A stretch of 64,000 nucleotides of DNA from Primulina eburnea. Lineage: Eukaryota; Streptophyta; Magnoliopsida; Lamiales; Gesneriaceae. Below, piece after piece: positions 11,444-21,692 of the stretch. The stretch is taken from positions 8,262,569 through 8,326,568 of the forward strand of contig NC_133101.1 of the NCBI RefSeq assembly GCF_022965805.1. Reading direction: 5' to 3'. A program made the translations under genes and the position numbers. Positions within the stretch are counted from its first letter, which is position 1. Each line of letters opens with the position of its first letter. The notes under the pieces are model-generated. The model did not search any database. It saw nothing but the letters and a program-made list of their open reading frames with translations, and had not been told where the DNA came from.

Positions 11444-14400
11444 AATGAATCTGAAAAACACATATCGTTGTCTGCTGTGATCAAGGAGAAACGCTTAATG
11501 CAAATCAATCCTCTGGGTGTTGCCACAGGTGTTGCAAGACCTGGTCGCAACATCTCTTCAAATTCTTTATGTTTTAATTCTACAACACTTGGTGAATCAA
11601 GTCAGTCTGAAACCCAAGAAGTAGATGATGATGAAATTACCCTGGAAAGTGTGCAGACAATGTATGAGGAATTGTATGAAGACTGGATCAAAATAAACAA
11701 AGTGAATACAATTCTCTCCAAAGAGAACACTGAGTTGAAGTCTCAAGTACCACGACTTGAAGTAATCTTGAGCAAGAAAGATCTGGAGTTATGCAAAGTC
11801 AAGGAGGAGCTTGAAAAAGCAACTCAAATTCTTGCTAAGCTTAATTCAAGTACATCTAAACTTGATTCATTTCTGATGAATGGAAAGAATGACAAAACTG
11901 GACTTGGTTATTCAAATAACCTGTTTGAAATCGGACAATCATCCAATACTGAAAGAAATCCAACTGTCTTTGTCAAGGAAAAGGCTGAAACTCCGAATGT
12001 TCCACACATTGGTAAAGGTGCTCCATCAAAGAGGCAATTATCTACCAAGAAGTCCAAGTCTAGGAAACGTCACTTAATCTGTCACTACTGTTTTAGACCT
12101 GGTCACATCAAACCCTACTGTTTTAAACTTAGAGATGACTACAAAAGATGGGAATCTAAACAGGTGTTGCCACAGGTGTTGTACAACACTCGGCGCAACA
12201 CTGCCAACAGGAAACCATCGGTAAAAAAAGTTTGGGTACCCATGGCTAATATTCAATGTTCTGTTATCTATACTTCGTTAAAGACTAACATTGCAGGAAT
12301 ATGGTACTTTGACAGTGGCTGCTCACGCCACATGACAGGTTCTAAGGACCATTTGATAGACTATGTTGAACTACGGAATGGTCATGTGACATATGGAGGA
12401 TGTGCAAAAGGAAAAATTGCTGGCAAAGGAACCTTGAATGTCGATGGATTGCCTAGTCTACACAATGTGCTTTATGTCGAAGGTCTTAACTCAAACTTAA
12501 TAAGCATAAGTCAACTTTGTGATGATGGTTTATATGTTAAGTTTGATAAAGACAATTGTGAAGTTTTTGATAATACTAATACTTGTATTTTGACAGGTAC
12601 AAGGTCTGCTGACAATTGCTATCAACTTGGGGAAGACTTGGTATGCAATCATTCAAAGGTGACTGAATTAAATTTGTGGCATCAAAAATTGGGTCATGCA
12701 AACTTCAAGACACTAAAGAATCTTGGTAAGTACGATGCTGTGAGAGGTATGCCTAATTTATCCTCTGGAATTCCTTATGTTTGTGGTGCATGTCAAAAGG
12801 GTAAGCAAACACGTGTTCCTCATAAAGTGTTACAACATTTTGGGACAACACGGTGTCTTGAACTGTTGCACATGGATCTTATGGGTCCAATGGAAGTGGA
12901 AAGCCTTGGAGGTAAGAAGTATTTATGTGTTTGTGTGGATGATTTCTCTCGCTTTACATGGGTAAGATTTCTTAAAGAAAAATCCGATACATTTGATGTT
13001 TTTAAGAAATTACATGCTAAGATTACTAATCTACATAATCTGAGGGTTGGTAAGATAAGGACCGATCATGGTAAAGAATTTGAAAACTCACACTTTATAT
13101 CATTCTGTGAAAAGAGAGGGATAACTCATGAATTTTCGGCCCCTAAGACTCCTCAACAAAATGAAATATCCGAAATGAAGAATAGGACACTGCAAGAAAT
13201 GGCTAGGGTCATGCTTATAAGTTCAAAGAATATTTCAAAAAGATTTTGGGCCGAGGCCTTAAACACAGCATGTCATATTTCAAATCGTGTGTACTTAAGG
13301 AGTGGTTCTACTGTGACATCCTATGAAATCATCATGGGAAAGAGGCCGAACCTGAAGTATTTTCATGTTTTTGGGTGTGTATGTTATGTTTTGAATGATC
13401 GAGACCATCTTGCAAAGTTTGATTCTAAAAGTGACAAATGTTTATTCCTTGGTTATTCATCCAATAGTCGTGCATATCACATGTACAATCTTAGAACAAG
13501 GATGACTATGGAATCTATTAACGTTGTTTTTTATGATCTTGCAGATCTGACGGGAAAAACAATCGAGGATGATATTGATGGGCTGCTGAACGTAAGTGAG
13601 ACACTGCCTAACACAGATGTTGCACCCGGTGTTGTAACACCTGAGACAACACCTGAACTGGCAGAATCAAATAAAGAGCCAGGAGAGTATACTGAAAATG
13701 ATGATGGTGTAACCGATGAAGGGATTGACTTTCCCATCAAGATTCAGAAAAATCATCCTTCATCCCAGATCATTGGAGAGACATTTGAAGGAATGCAAAC
13801 TAGAAGAAAAGAGAAAATAGATTATCGAAAAATGATTGGTCTAGTATGCATGACGTCCGTCTACTCTCAGGTAAGCTATTATTGTTTTGTTTCCCTAATT
13901 GAACCCAAAAATGTTAATGAAGCTTTAAAAGATGAATTCTGGGTCAATGCTATGCATGAGGAACTTGAACAATTTGTTAGGAATGATGTGTGGGATTTGG
14001 TACCTAGACCCGATAATGTGAATGTTATTGGAACCAAATGGATCTTTAAAAACAAAACTGATGAATCTGGAATTGTTGTGAGAAATAAAGCTAGGCTAGT
14101 GGCTCAAGGGTATACTCAAATTGAAGGGATTGATTTTGATGAGACATTTGCCCCTGTTGCTCGAATTGAATCAGTCCGACTGTTACTTGCTATTGCTTGT
14201 CACATGGACATAAAATTATATCAAATGGATGTGAAAAGTGCATTTTTGAATGATATTTTGAAAGAAGAAGCGTATGTAAGCCAACCTAAAGGATTTGAAG
14301 ATCCACACCACCTGAACCATGTCTACAAGTTGAAGAAGGCACTGTATGGGCTTAAACAGGCTCCACGGGCATGGTTTGGTAAGCTTACGGAATATCTGCT

Positions 14401-14947
14401 TGACTTGGGCTTCAAACGAGGTGAGGTTGATAAAACCTTTTTTATTAAAAAGTCAAAGCATGATATACTTGTGTGTCAAATTTATGTGGATGACATAATT
14501 TTTGGTGCTTGTTCTCAAAAGCATGTTACTGATTTTGTTAATTGTATGTCTACCACATTTGAAATGAGCATGGTAGGGGAATTGAGTTTCTTTCTTGGCT
14601 TACAAATTAAACAAATGCATGATGGTATCTTTCTATGTCAATCTAAGTATGGCAAGAATGTGGTAAAGAAATTTGCTGCCGAGAACACTAAACACTTGAA
14701 AACTCCAATGGGGTCGACTGAAAAATTGTCCAAAGACGATGTTGCCACCGGTGTTGACAACACCCAGTATCGCAGCATCATAGGCAGTCTCCTTTACTTG
14801 AGTGCAAGTCGTCCCGACATTATGTTTAGTGTATGTTTGTGTGTCAGGTACCAGGCTGATCCTAAAGTCACTCATTGGAAAGCTGTTAAAAGAATTTTGC
14901 GATATATATCTGGAACAGTTGACTTAGGCTTGTGGTACACCAAATAA
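11444..14947 (+). pseudogene. Copia pol: second CCHC, protease, integrase, reverse transcriptase
   Basis: Same frame as gag. Blocks in order: a coiled linker; CCHC knuckle [14 protein letters not shown] (~12080); protease [13 protein letters not shown] (~12305, catalytic DSG); GAG-pre-integrase [11 protein letters not shown] with CGACQKGK; integrase with Asp in LLHMDLMGP, Asp in [10 protein letters not shown] and Glu in SEMKNRTLQ. The last block departs from the usual QQNG-VVERKNR context (G and R replaced), which may impair it. The reverse transcriptase has [39 protein letters not shown] and the catalytic YVDD (~14487). The frame ends at TAA 14945-14947, just before RNase H. There is no usable ATG after the gag stop. 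Confidence 0.88.
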
Positions 14948-15424
14948 ACAAACACCAATTTAGTGGGATTTAGCGATGCTGGCTGGGCTGGAAATTTAGA
15001 TGATAGAAAAAGTACCACTGGTGGATGTTTCTATCTTGGTAACAATTTGGTGTCATGGTATAGTAGAAAGCAAAATTGTGTATCTCTGTCCACTGCTGAA
15101 TCTGAATATGTTGCAGCCGCGAGCTGCTGTTCACAACTTTTGTGGATGAATCAAATGATTAAAGATTATGGATTCAACAGTGACACCTTAATTGTATACT
15201 GTGACAACTCAAGTGCAATTGATATTTCAAAAAACCCAGTACAACACTCTCGAACGAAACACATAGACATTAGACATCATTTTATTCGAGATTTGGTTGA
15301 GAAGGGTATAATTCGAATGGAATTTATTAGAACTGAGAACCAACTGGCTGATATCTTTACAAAACCATTGGACTTTGAGAGATTTTCCAATCTTAGGAAG
15401 TCTCTCAGCTTGTGTGCACAATGA
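14948..15424 (+). pseudogene. Copia RNase H domain, separated from pol by a nonsense codon
   Basis: It continues in the pol frame after the TAA at 14945-14947. The copia RNase H blocks are complete: GFSDAGWAG, RKSTTGGCFYLG, VSWYSRKQ, VSLSTAESEYVAAA, YCDNSSAIDI, KHIDIRHHFIRD and NQLADIFTKPLD. The usual second Asp of SDADWAG is Gly here. RNase H would degrade the RNA template during reverse transcription. No ATG sits at its start, so it is not an independent gene. Confidence 0.88.
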
Positions 15425-16493
15425 TCACTCACGGATGTTGTCCTCGGTGTTACAACACCCGCGGACAACACCCAGCATGCATGTGCATTTTATTTTTAGG
15501 ATGCTAGACATATTGCATACATCCTGCTTTGTGTGAAGCCTGTACAAGTGTAGGATACTGAATGGCGTGCTCTCAGTTGTGAATCAAACTTTCCATCAAA
15601 ATTCTCCAAAGTATGGTGTGTGCTCAATCTAAGTCATAAAGCTGTTGAGGATGATCGTGTACCACATGATCTTGTCCAATGTGGATAATGACTTAGAAAA
15701 TTCTTGAGCAATATGGTGAAAAATAGAAAAGAGGATAAAACAGAACAAAAAAATGTTTAGAAGAAAATGGAAAAAGCTACCTAGAGGAGTCCAATGAAGA
15801 CCGTTCTTATAGTGTGGGAGCTAACACTTCTAAGTCAAAATACAGATGGAAAAAGCTACCTAGAGGAGTCCTATGAAGACCGTTCTTCTAGAGTGGGAGC
15901 TACCATGTCTGAATTAAACATGTTCAAGAAAGTTTGAGTCCAATCTGTGAGTGTTGCCAAAAGGTGTTGTCAACACCTAAGTACAGACTGATCACTGTTT
16001 AATCACATGTGTGTGTATTTCATTTCTTTGATCATATTTTAGGCATAAACTTAGGTCATTCATACTGCTGTTTTGTGAATTCATCATGTCCAGTGGGCTA
16101 CCAGTTTTTGATTCATGAAATTCGAAGAACACCCTAACCAACGTAATTTTGAAATATCTTGATTGCTAATTCTTTGTGGGGTTAATTCGATCTATTGCTG
16201 ACTGGTTACTTGAAATAATAATTACACTGGTTCAGAAAAGTTACCTTTGGGTGAGAGGAAAAACTGATTCGGAAAGGTACTGTAGTCGCGGCTTAACAAA
16301 ATATTACCGTTGGAGAGTAGTGCTTAAATACTTACGGGGGAATCAGGAATAGCTTTACTGTTTACTCTTTCCCTCACATTCTAAAATTATTGTCTACCCT
16401 TACTGTTCAGATTTCGCGCAAACCATCTGTGCTCTTCGCAAGTTCTTGTGCTCTTCGAATTGTTTTATGCCTCTTTGCTTCTTTATTTTGCAG
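15425..16493 (+). other. Spacer between pol and the third ORF
   Basis: About 1.07 kb of non-coding DNA. It contains two GTGTTG/CAACAC modules (15433-15474 and 15949-15978) and a 79-bp tandem duplication (15768-15925). It ends in a pyrimidine-rich run and TTTTGCAG immediately before the ATG of the third ORF, which is a good 3' splice-site context. Confidence 0.75.
15768..15925 (+). repeat. Tandem duplication, 79-bp period, two copies
   Basis: The block starting TGGAAAAAGCTACCTAGAGG at 15768 recurs at 15847 with few changes, also repeating GAAGACCGTTCTT and GTGGGAGCTA. It lies in the spacer downstream of pol. Confidence 0.85.
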
Positions 16494-18422
16494 ATGGCTG
16501 GCTTCGATCCTCAAGACATAAGGAGTGAAATGGCTGCGAGTATGGGTGTTGAATCACCAGTCACAACACCCTCCGCCGAAGCAAATATCGAGGGGAAGGA
16601 AATTGTGCCTGTACCAGACGAACCAATGCCACTGGAGGTTATCGTCCCTGGGGAACCTGGGAACGAGATCAATGTTGAGAATCCTCCGGATTTCGAAGCT
16701 TTGAATAAAGCGTTTCCCCCTGCCCCAATGCGCAGAAGGTCAAAGAGATAAGCAGGGTTCGACCCTGACTTTGTTCCAACCAAGAAACCACGGGCATCTA
16801 CATCTTCTAATCTTCTGGACACTGATTTCTCATCGGGGGACGACTCCGATGATGCTGATTTTGAGTTGGTGGCTCGTCCTAGACCAACTGCTGCGGGAAA
16901 GGTACCCAGTTCCACCTCTGATACTGGAAAGAAAACCCCCGTTCACAATCCACAAAGTTTTGCAAGTGAAGGAACTTCGGATAAGGCTGAAGAAGATGAA
17001 CAATCCCTAGCCGAGTTCCTAAGTCAACTTAGGGAAGAGAAGGCTACCAAGAAGCAACTGCCTAAGGATGATGAGCCTGATTCAAAAATGATGAAGGAAT
17101 TCGAGCAAAATCAACCTGGAGCTTCTGAAGATTTCTCTTCAACCTATGCATCTGATTTTGAGTCTGAAGAACAAAATGATGTTGATTCTGAAGATATTGG
17201 CTCTGAAGAGAGTGAATCTTTTGAAGATGATGTTGTTCATGCTGCCGGTGTTGAGGAAGATGTTGCCAACACTGAGCAACACACTGACTCTGCTGACTAC
17301 GATCTGAGTAAGTCCTTCTCTCCTAAATTTTATTCTGAAGATGCCTTGGCGTTGTGGCCGCTGTTTGTTCAGAGAGAGATGATAGAAGAGAAAAATATTG
17401 ATGTTAATGCTTATAGGAGATACAACCTGATTGAGTTTCTCAAGAACAGAAGGTTGTTGTCCACTGTCACTACAGTTGTGCCCTACTGCCGTCGTGTGGT
17501 GCTGGAATTTTATTGCAATCTCTTGAAGAGTGTTGGAGATGAGGACTCCGTGAAGTTTGGAAGCGTGTTTGTGCGTGATCATATTTACAACTTCTCCCCG
17601 TCAGTGATCAATCCATTCTACGACACTCCCGATATTGAGGAAGCTGACGAGGATCTTGACTTCCATGCTGTAACCTCCGTGCTGACTGGAGGTGTGATCA
17701 AAGTGTTTCCCGACTATCCCAAGAAACTGAGTGCTGCTAATCTCACTTCATTTTACTCTGTTCTACATAAGACTTTCATCTGGAATTGGACGCCGTCGAC
17801 AAATTCCACCGCTATGACCAGAACACAAGCCCTGGTACTGTTTGATATTGGCACTGGAAGGGCCTTTAATTTTGGGAAGCTGGTCTTCACAACAGCATTG
17901 CAATATGCTGAGGGGGACTTCAAGAAGACTAAACTGCCATATCCCTCACTGATCTATGGCATCCTGGAGTCTCAAGGATTCATTCCGGATATAGATGAAG
18001 ATCACTGCCCTGTTAGAGACTCCCTGAAGATCTCTCCTGCATACTTTAAGGGCAACAGAAAGATTGATTTACCCTGGCTACCTTCTAGTGTTGCTCCGAA
18101 TGTTAGCAACACTGCTGCTGCAACATCTGAATCTCTGCCTGAGACAACCGTACAACCACCTACAGACGCCCCACCTGATGGCTATGTCACATTGTCCATA
18201 TCTTACATTCAAGCTCAGATTGCCTATGGTCGGCAACAAATTGAAAATGCAAAACGGACCATTGAGCATTATGAAAGTCAAGTGGCTGACTTTCAACTTT
18301 TGTTGGATGTAAGTTTGTTTTCTGGACAAAAAGGGGGAGTGGAAGACACAGCTGGTCCAAGTGGAACAAAAATGGCTGATGGAGCTGACGATAATGCGGC
18401 TGGCAGTAGTGAAGAAGAATGA
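16494..18422 (+). pseudogene. Third (env-position) ORF of the Sirevirus: plant-transposon-protein-like domain
   Basis: ATG 16494 (MAGFDPQDIRS) lies directly after TTTTGCAG. The frame is interrupted by TAA at 16749-16751, then open to 18422. The first third is acidic and low-complexity. The middle (about 17300-18000) is a globular domain with FLKNRRLLSTV, VVLEFYCNLL, VKFGSVFVRDHIYNFSP and LPYPSLIYGILESQGF. Its layout matches the Athila third ORF at 61745-62905 and what I know as the 'putative plant transposon protein' domain (PF20167). The C-terminus has a short helical stretch (QQIENAKRTIEHYESQ). I see no convincing signal peptide or membrane anchor, so calling it envelope rests on position alone. 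Function is unknown. Confidence 0.72.
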
Positions 18423-18700
18423 CACCTTGGTTTAGTTATTTCCTCCTTTGACTGTAGTTTTTTTAATTAATTATCTGTATTTTCTCTGATGCTTATTTTC
18501 TCTGATGTTAACTTCCCCTAATTAATGAACTGTTGTGAATCGAGTGTTGTAACATCTAACATACAACATCTGTTTAATTCAGGGAAGGCTTACCGGTCGA
18601 ATTTAGGGGGAGTCAACTTAAGTTGGCTGAGTCATTGATCTACTAATTCAGGGGGAGTTTAGCTGTATAATTATGATGAGGTGTTTTGTCCAGAAAGGCA

Positions 18701-18713
18701 AAAAGGGGGAGAT
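18701..18713 (+). other. Polypurine tract
   Basis: AAAAGGGGGAGAT abuts the 3' LTR start (TGAAAGG at 18714) and would prime plus-strand DNA. Similar AGGGGGAG words occur upstream near 18333, 18606 and 18651. Confidence 0.85.
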
Positions 18714-19472
18714 TGAAAGGAATTAAATTCCTTGATATATTTTCCGTTTTAATATCTTTAATATTTTGCCTTTCTAGACATGAGAAAATAATTATATGAT
18801 CTCTTGTAGATTTGGAATATGATATGAGACTCATAATATCTTTAATATATGGAATCTCAATATCTTTAAGATAGGATATCTTTATTCCTTAAGAAGTTTT
18901 TTCCTAATAAAATCTTTGGTGTGTTTTCTAAGAGGGAGAACGTGCAAAGAGAATTAAGAGAGAGACGAAGAAGTTCGAAGAGTTTTCGAGAAAGAAGCCA
19001 TCTCGTACTACTGTTTTGAGTGTTGCCGAGAAGTGCTTACATCCGATGACGACAACACCTAATCATTGTGTTGATTAGTGTGTTGATTTTTGAAGACTTT
19101 TTACTTCTCGGTTGATGCATCCCTTGTATACTGGTGATACGGTTTGTTAGAGGTTTAGGATGCAATTTGTTACTCGCCTTTATAAGGGAGTTGTTTTATT
19201 CTTTCACTAGTATTGGTTTTTGTAAACTTACAAGTTTTTCTAGTGAATTATTTTGCCCTGAGGCCACCGCACAAGTATTGTATACTTGTGCATAATTTAT
19301 ATCTTGTCTCTCGTATTATTATCATTATTCCAGCTACGTGTAGGTGTGTTAAAATTATAATTTCCGCTGCAAGTTGTCGTGGGTGTTACAACACTTACGC
19401 ACAACACCTATATTCTGAAACACACAACACTCACCCTCAACTCACATATACACTGTGGAAACAGAACTTTCA
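18714..19472 (+). repeat. 3' LTR of the Sirevirus element
   Basis: A 759-bp copy of 9547-10306 with about 15 differences by eye, followed by the target duplication CACAA (19473-19477). Confidence 0.93.
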
Positions 19473-19599
19473 CACAACAATCACGTTTTTTATCTTTATG
19501 ATTTCAGCCATTTCCACAACATGAAGCAAGGATGAAACATATTTCTTTCTAATGGTTGAGGTAGTTACTTGTCCGATTTTGTGAGACTAATTAATTTTT

Positions 19600-19950
19600 A
19601 CTAAAATATCATCTTTCATTCAGATATTTAAGTAATTTTTTTTCATATAATTCACTCATAAATACGATATTTAAGTTACTTTATAAATTCGGAAATTTAC
19701 ATATTATCTTTACAAATCATATATTTAATATAATTGTATTATCCATATCTAAATAATAATTAAAAATTATAACAAAATCATATATTTAATATAATTGTAT
19801 TATCCATATCTAAATAATAATTAAAAATTATAACAAAAAGTTTATGGATTAAATCGATTTAGTAACGATCATGATCATGATTCATATACGTAATAATAAT
19901 TATTATTTTACACATGCATCTTGTGTGCATTGTTCGCTAGTATTAACAAA
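19600..19950 (+). repeat. Second copy of the repeat interrupted at 2002/8278, with a 61-bp tandem duplication
   Basis: The words TTTTTTTCATATAATTCACTCATAA, ATATTATCTTTACAAATCATAT and CTAAATAATAATTAAAAA match the sequence obtained by reading 1960-2002 directly into 8278-8480 across the gypsy element. Here a 61-bp block (about 19712-19835) is present twice in tandem. Confidence 0.6.
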
Positions 19951-20767
19951 ATATTAAAATACGCGAGCTGTCAAACAAAATAATTTTGTCTCAAGTTCAG
20001 CTCGAAAATAGTTCGAATATGTTTGATCACGAGCCGACTAGGTTCGTTTACAGCTTTTTATACGATTAGAGCTATCAATGAGGGTTGGTCTCATCGAGTT
20101 GACCCACCAACAAAATTTAACTGGTTAACTTGGGATTTTCCAACCCATTAAAAGTCAGGCCTCCACGGTCCAGCCTGCACAGGTCGCCAACCCGAGTCGG
20201 GTTGAGAATTTTTTTAAAATATAATATATATTTTGTAGTGAAAGTTCTAATTTTTTTAATAAATATTTTTTGACTAACATATAGTAGGAGTGAGAAATTT
20301 ATTGATGACAATTTTGAGAATTTAAAGGATAAATTTTTCTTTTCGTACCTTTGCAATGCTAAAAAATGAGAAATGCTAACATATATAAGTGTGAAATCCA
20401 TTATTTATAGTTTTTTTTATTATTCATAAAAAGAGCCAAATCTAAGATGTATTTGTTCTAAATAAGTTGGTTGCATCAAGTTTTAGATTTATTATTTTAA
20501 TACATCGGGGAATTTTTGTTAACAATATTATTTATTTTAAAATTTATTCAAATTTATCATCTACAATTTAAGTTATATAGCTATAAACACACATTTTATA
20601 TTAGTTAAAAGTTACTAAGGAAAAATATATTCAAGAAAATAATATATTTTGAAGATCTGCAAACTATGACTTAAGTATAATTCATCCATAAAGTTAAAAT
20701 AATATTATAGCTATTTATTTTTTACATTTATTCACATATTTCAAATGAAAATTAACCCACTAGGTAA
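19951..20767. other. Intergenic AT-rich DNA
   Basis: No gene seen. Around 20060-20210 there are GGTTGG, CCCACC and CCCGAGTCGGGTTGAG words of the kind found in terminal parts of non-autonomous hAT elements, but no paired terminus was found. Confidence 0.4.
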
Positions 20768-20930
20768 AGAGTGAGTCTCATGTGAGACCGTCTCACGGAT
20801 CTTAATCTGTGAGACGGGTCAATCCTACACATATCCACAATAAAAGGTAATATTCTTAGCATAAAAAGTAATACTTTTTCATGGGTGATCCAAATACGAC
20901 CCGTGAGACCGTCTCACACAAGTTTTTGTC
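20768..20930 (-). mobile_element. Palindrome-ended MITE, copy a
   Basis: It carries the paired GTGAGACCGTCTCAC blocks near both ends, with GGGTCAA and two AAAAGTAATACTTTTT-type words between. It is in the opposite orientation to copies b, d and f. There is no coding capacity, and target duplications are unclear. Confidence 0.75.
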
Positions 20931-21692
20931 CTAGCTAAAAACTATTAGCTTCACCCCTATAATTCTTGTTCAAATTATAAATATATATTAGAGTGATTAG
21001 AAATATTGAAATCTCGAAATAATCGAAATATTAACATTAACTTCTCACACATGGATAATACCTTTTATTGGGTTCAATGTGGTTACTTCCTTAGGCTCGG
21101 GCCAATTGTTATTGGGTTTGTATAAGACATCTTTCAGTTATTCCCTTTTGCTTGTTTTAGTCATGAGAAGAGGGCCCAAGTTTCTATATACATGGCTACA
21201 AAATTTATCATAGGTATTCTGGATTAAGCGTTTGCCGCTTTATTTGTATTATATGTATAAGTAATGAAATAACATGGGATTTTTAATAATTATGTTGTTA
21301 TTCAAATGCTACATTTCAATTATCATGTTATCTGAAATGCTGTGCTTGGATAGAAAAAAAAATTAATCACGCTTACATAGGTTTAATAAGTGGCAGAGCT
21401 AGGAATATGGTTCTGTTCTAACTAGAATTTTAAACTCTAGAATATTTTAATATTATAAATTGATCTACTCGAGCTAATATTATGTTAATCCAAAATTATA
21501 CAAAATTTACATATAATTTTTTTATAAAAAAAAAAAAATAGGCTAGCCGGGGTATCAATACATGCGGCTTTGCCACTGTGTTTAATAATCCTCCTACTAA
21601 TAATTGCTACAGTTCATGTCCCTTAAACGTGCGACGTTTTCTTCCATTATGATTTTGGTGGAGAGTTTTTTTTTAAAAAATCAAAGTTATAA
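20931..21692. other. Intergenic AT-rich DNA
   Basis: About 760 bp with no supported gene, RNA or element boundary. Confidence 0.4.

Larger units (their letters stand above)
9547..19472 (+). mobile_element. Sirevirus-type Ty1/copia LTR retrotransposon with a third ORF
   Basis: A 9.93 kb element bounded by 760- and 759-bp LTRs (TGAAAG ... CTTTCA). The target duplication CACAA is exact (9542-9546 and 19473-19477). It has an initiator-Met primer site TGGTATCAGAGC (10309-10320) and a polypurine tract AAAAGGGGGAGA just before the 3' LTR. Order: gag with a CCHC knuckle, a second CCHC, protease, integrase, reverse transcriptase, RNase H, then a ~1 kb spacer and a large extra ORF. Copia domain order with a long 3' extra ORF and repeated AGGGGGAG words fits the Sirevirus lineage. 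Three in-frame TAA stops disable it. By eye the LTRs differ at about 15 positions (~2%). Confidence 0.93.
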
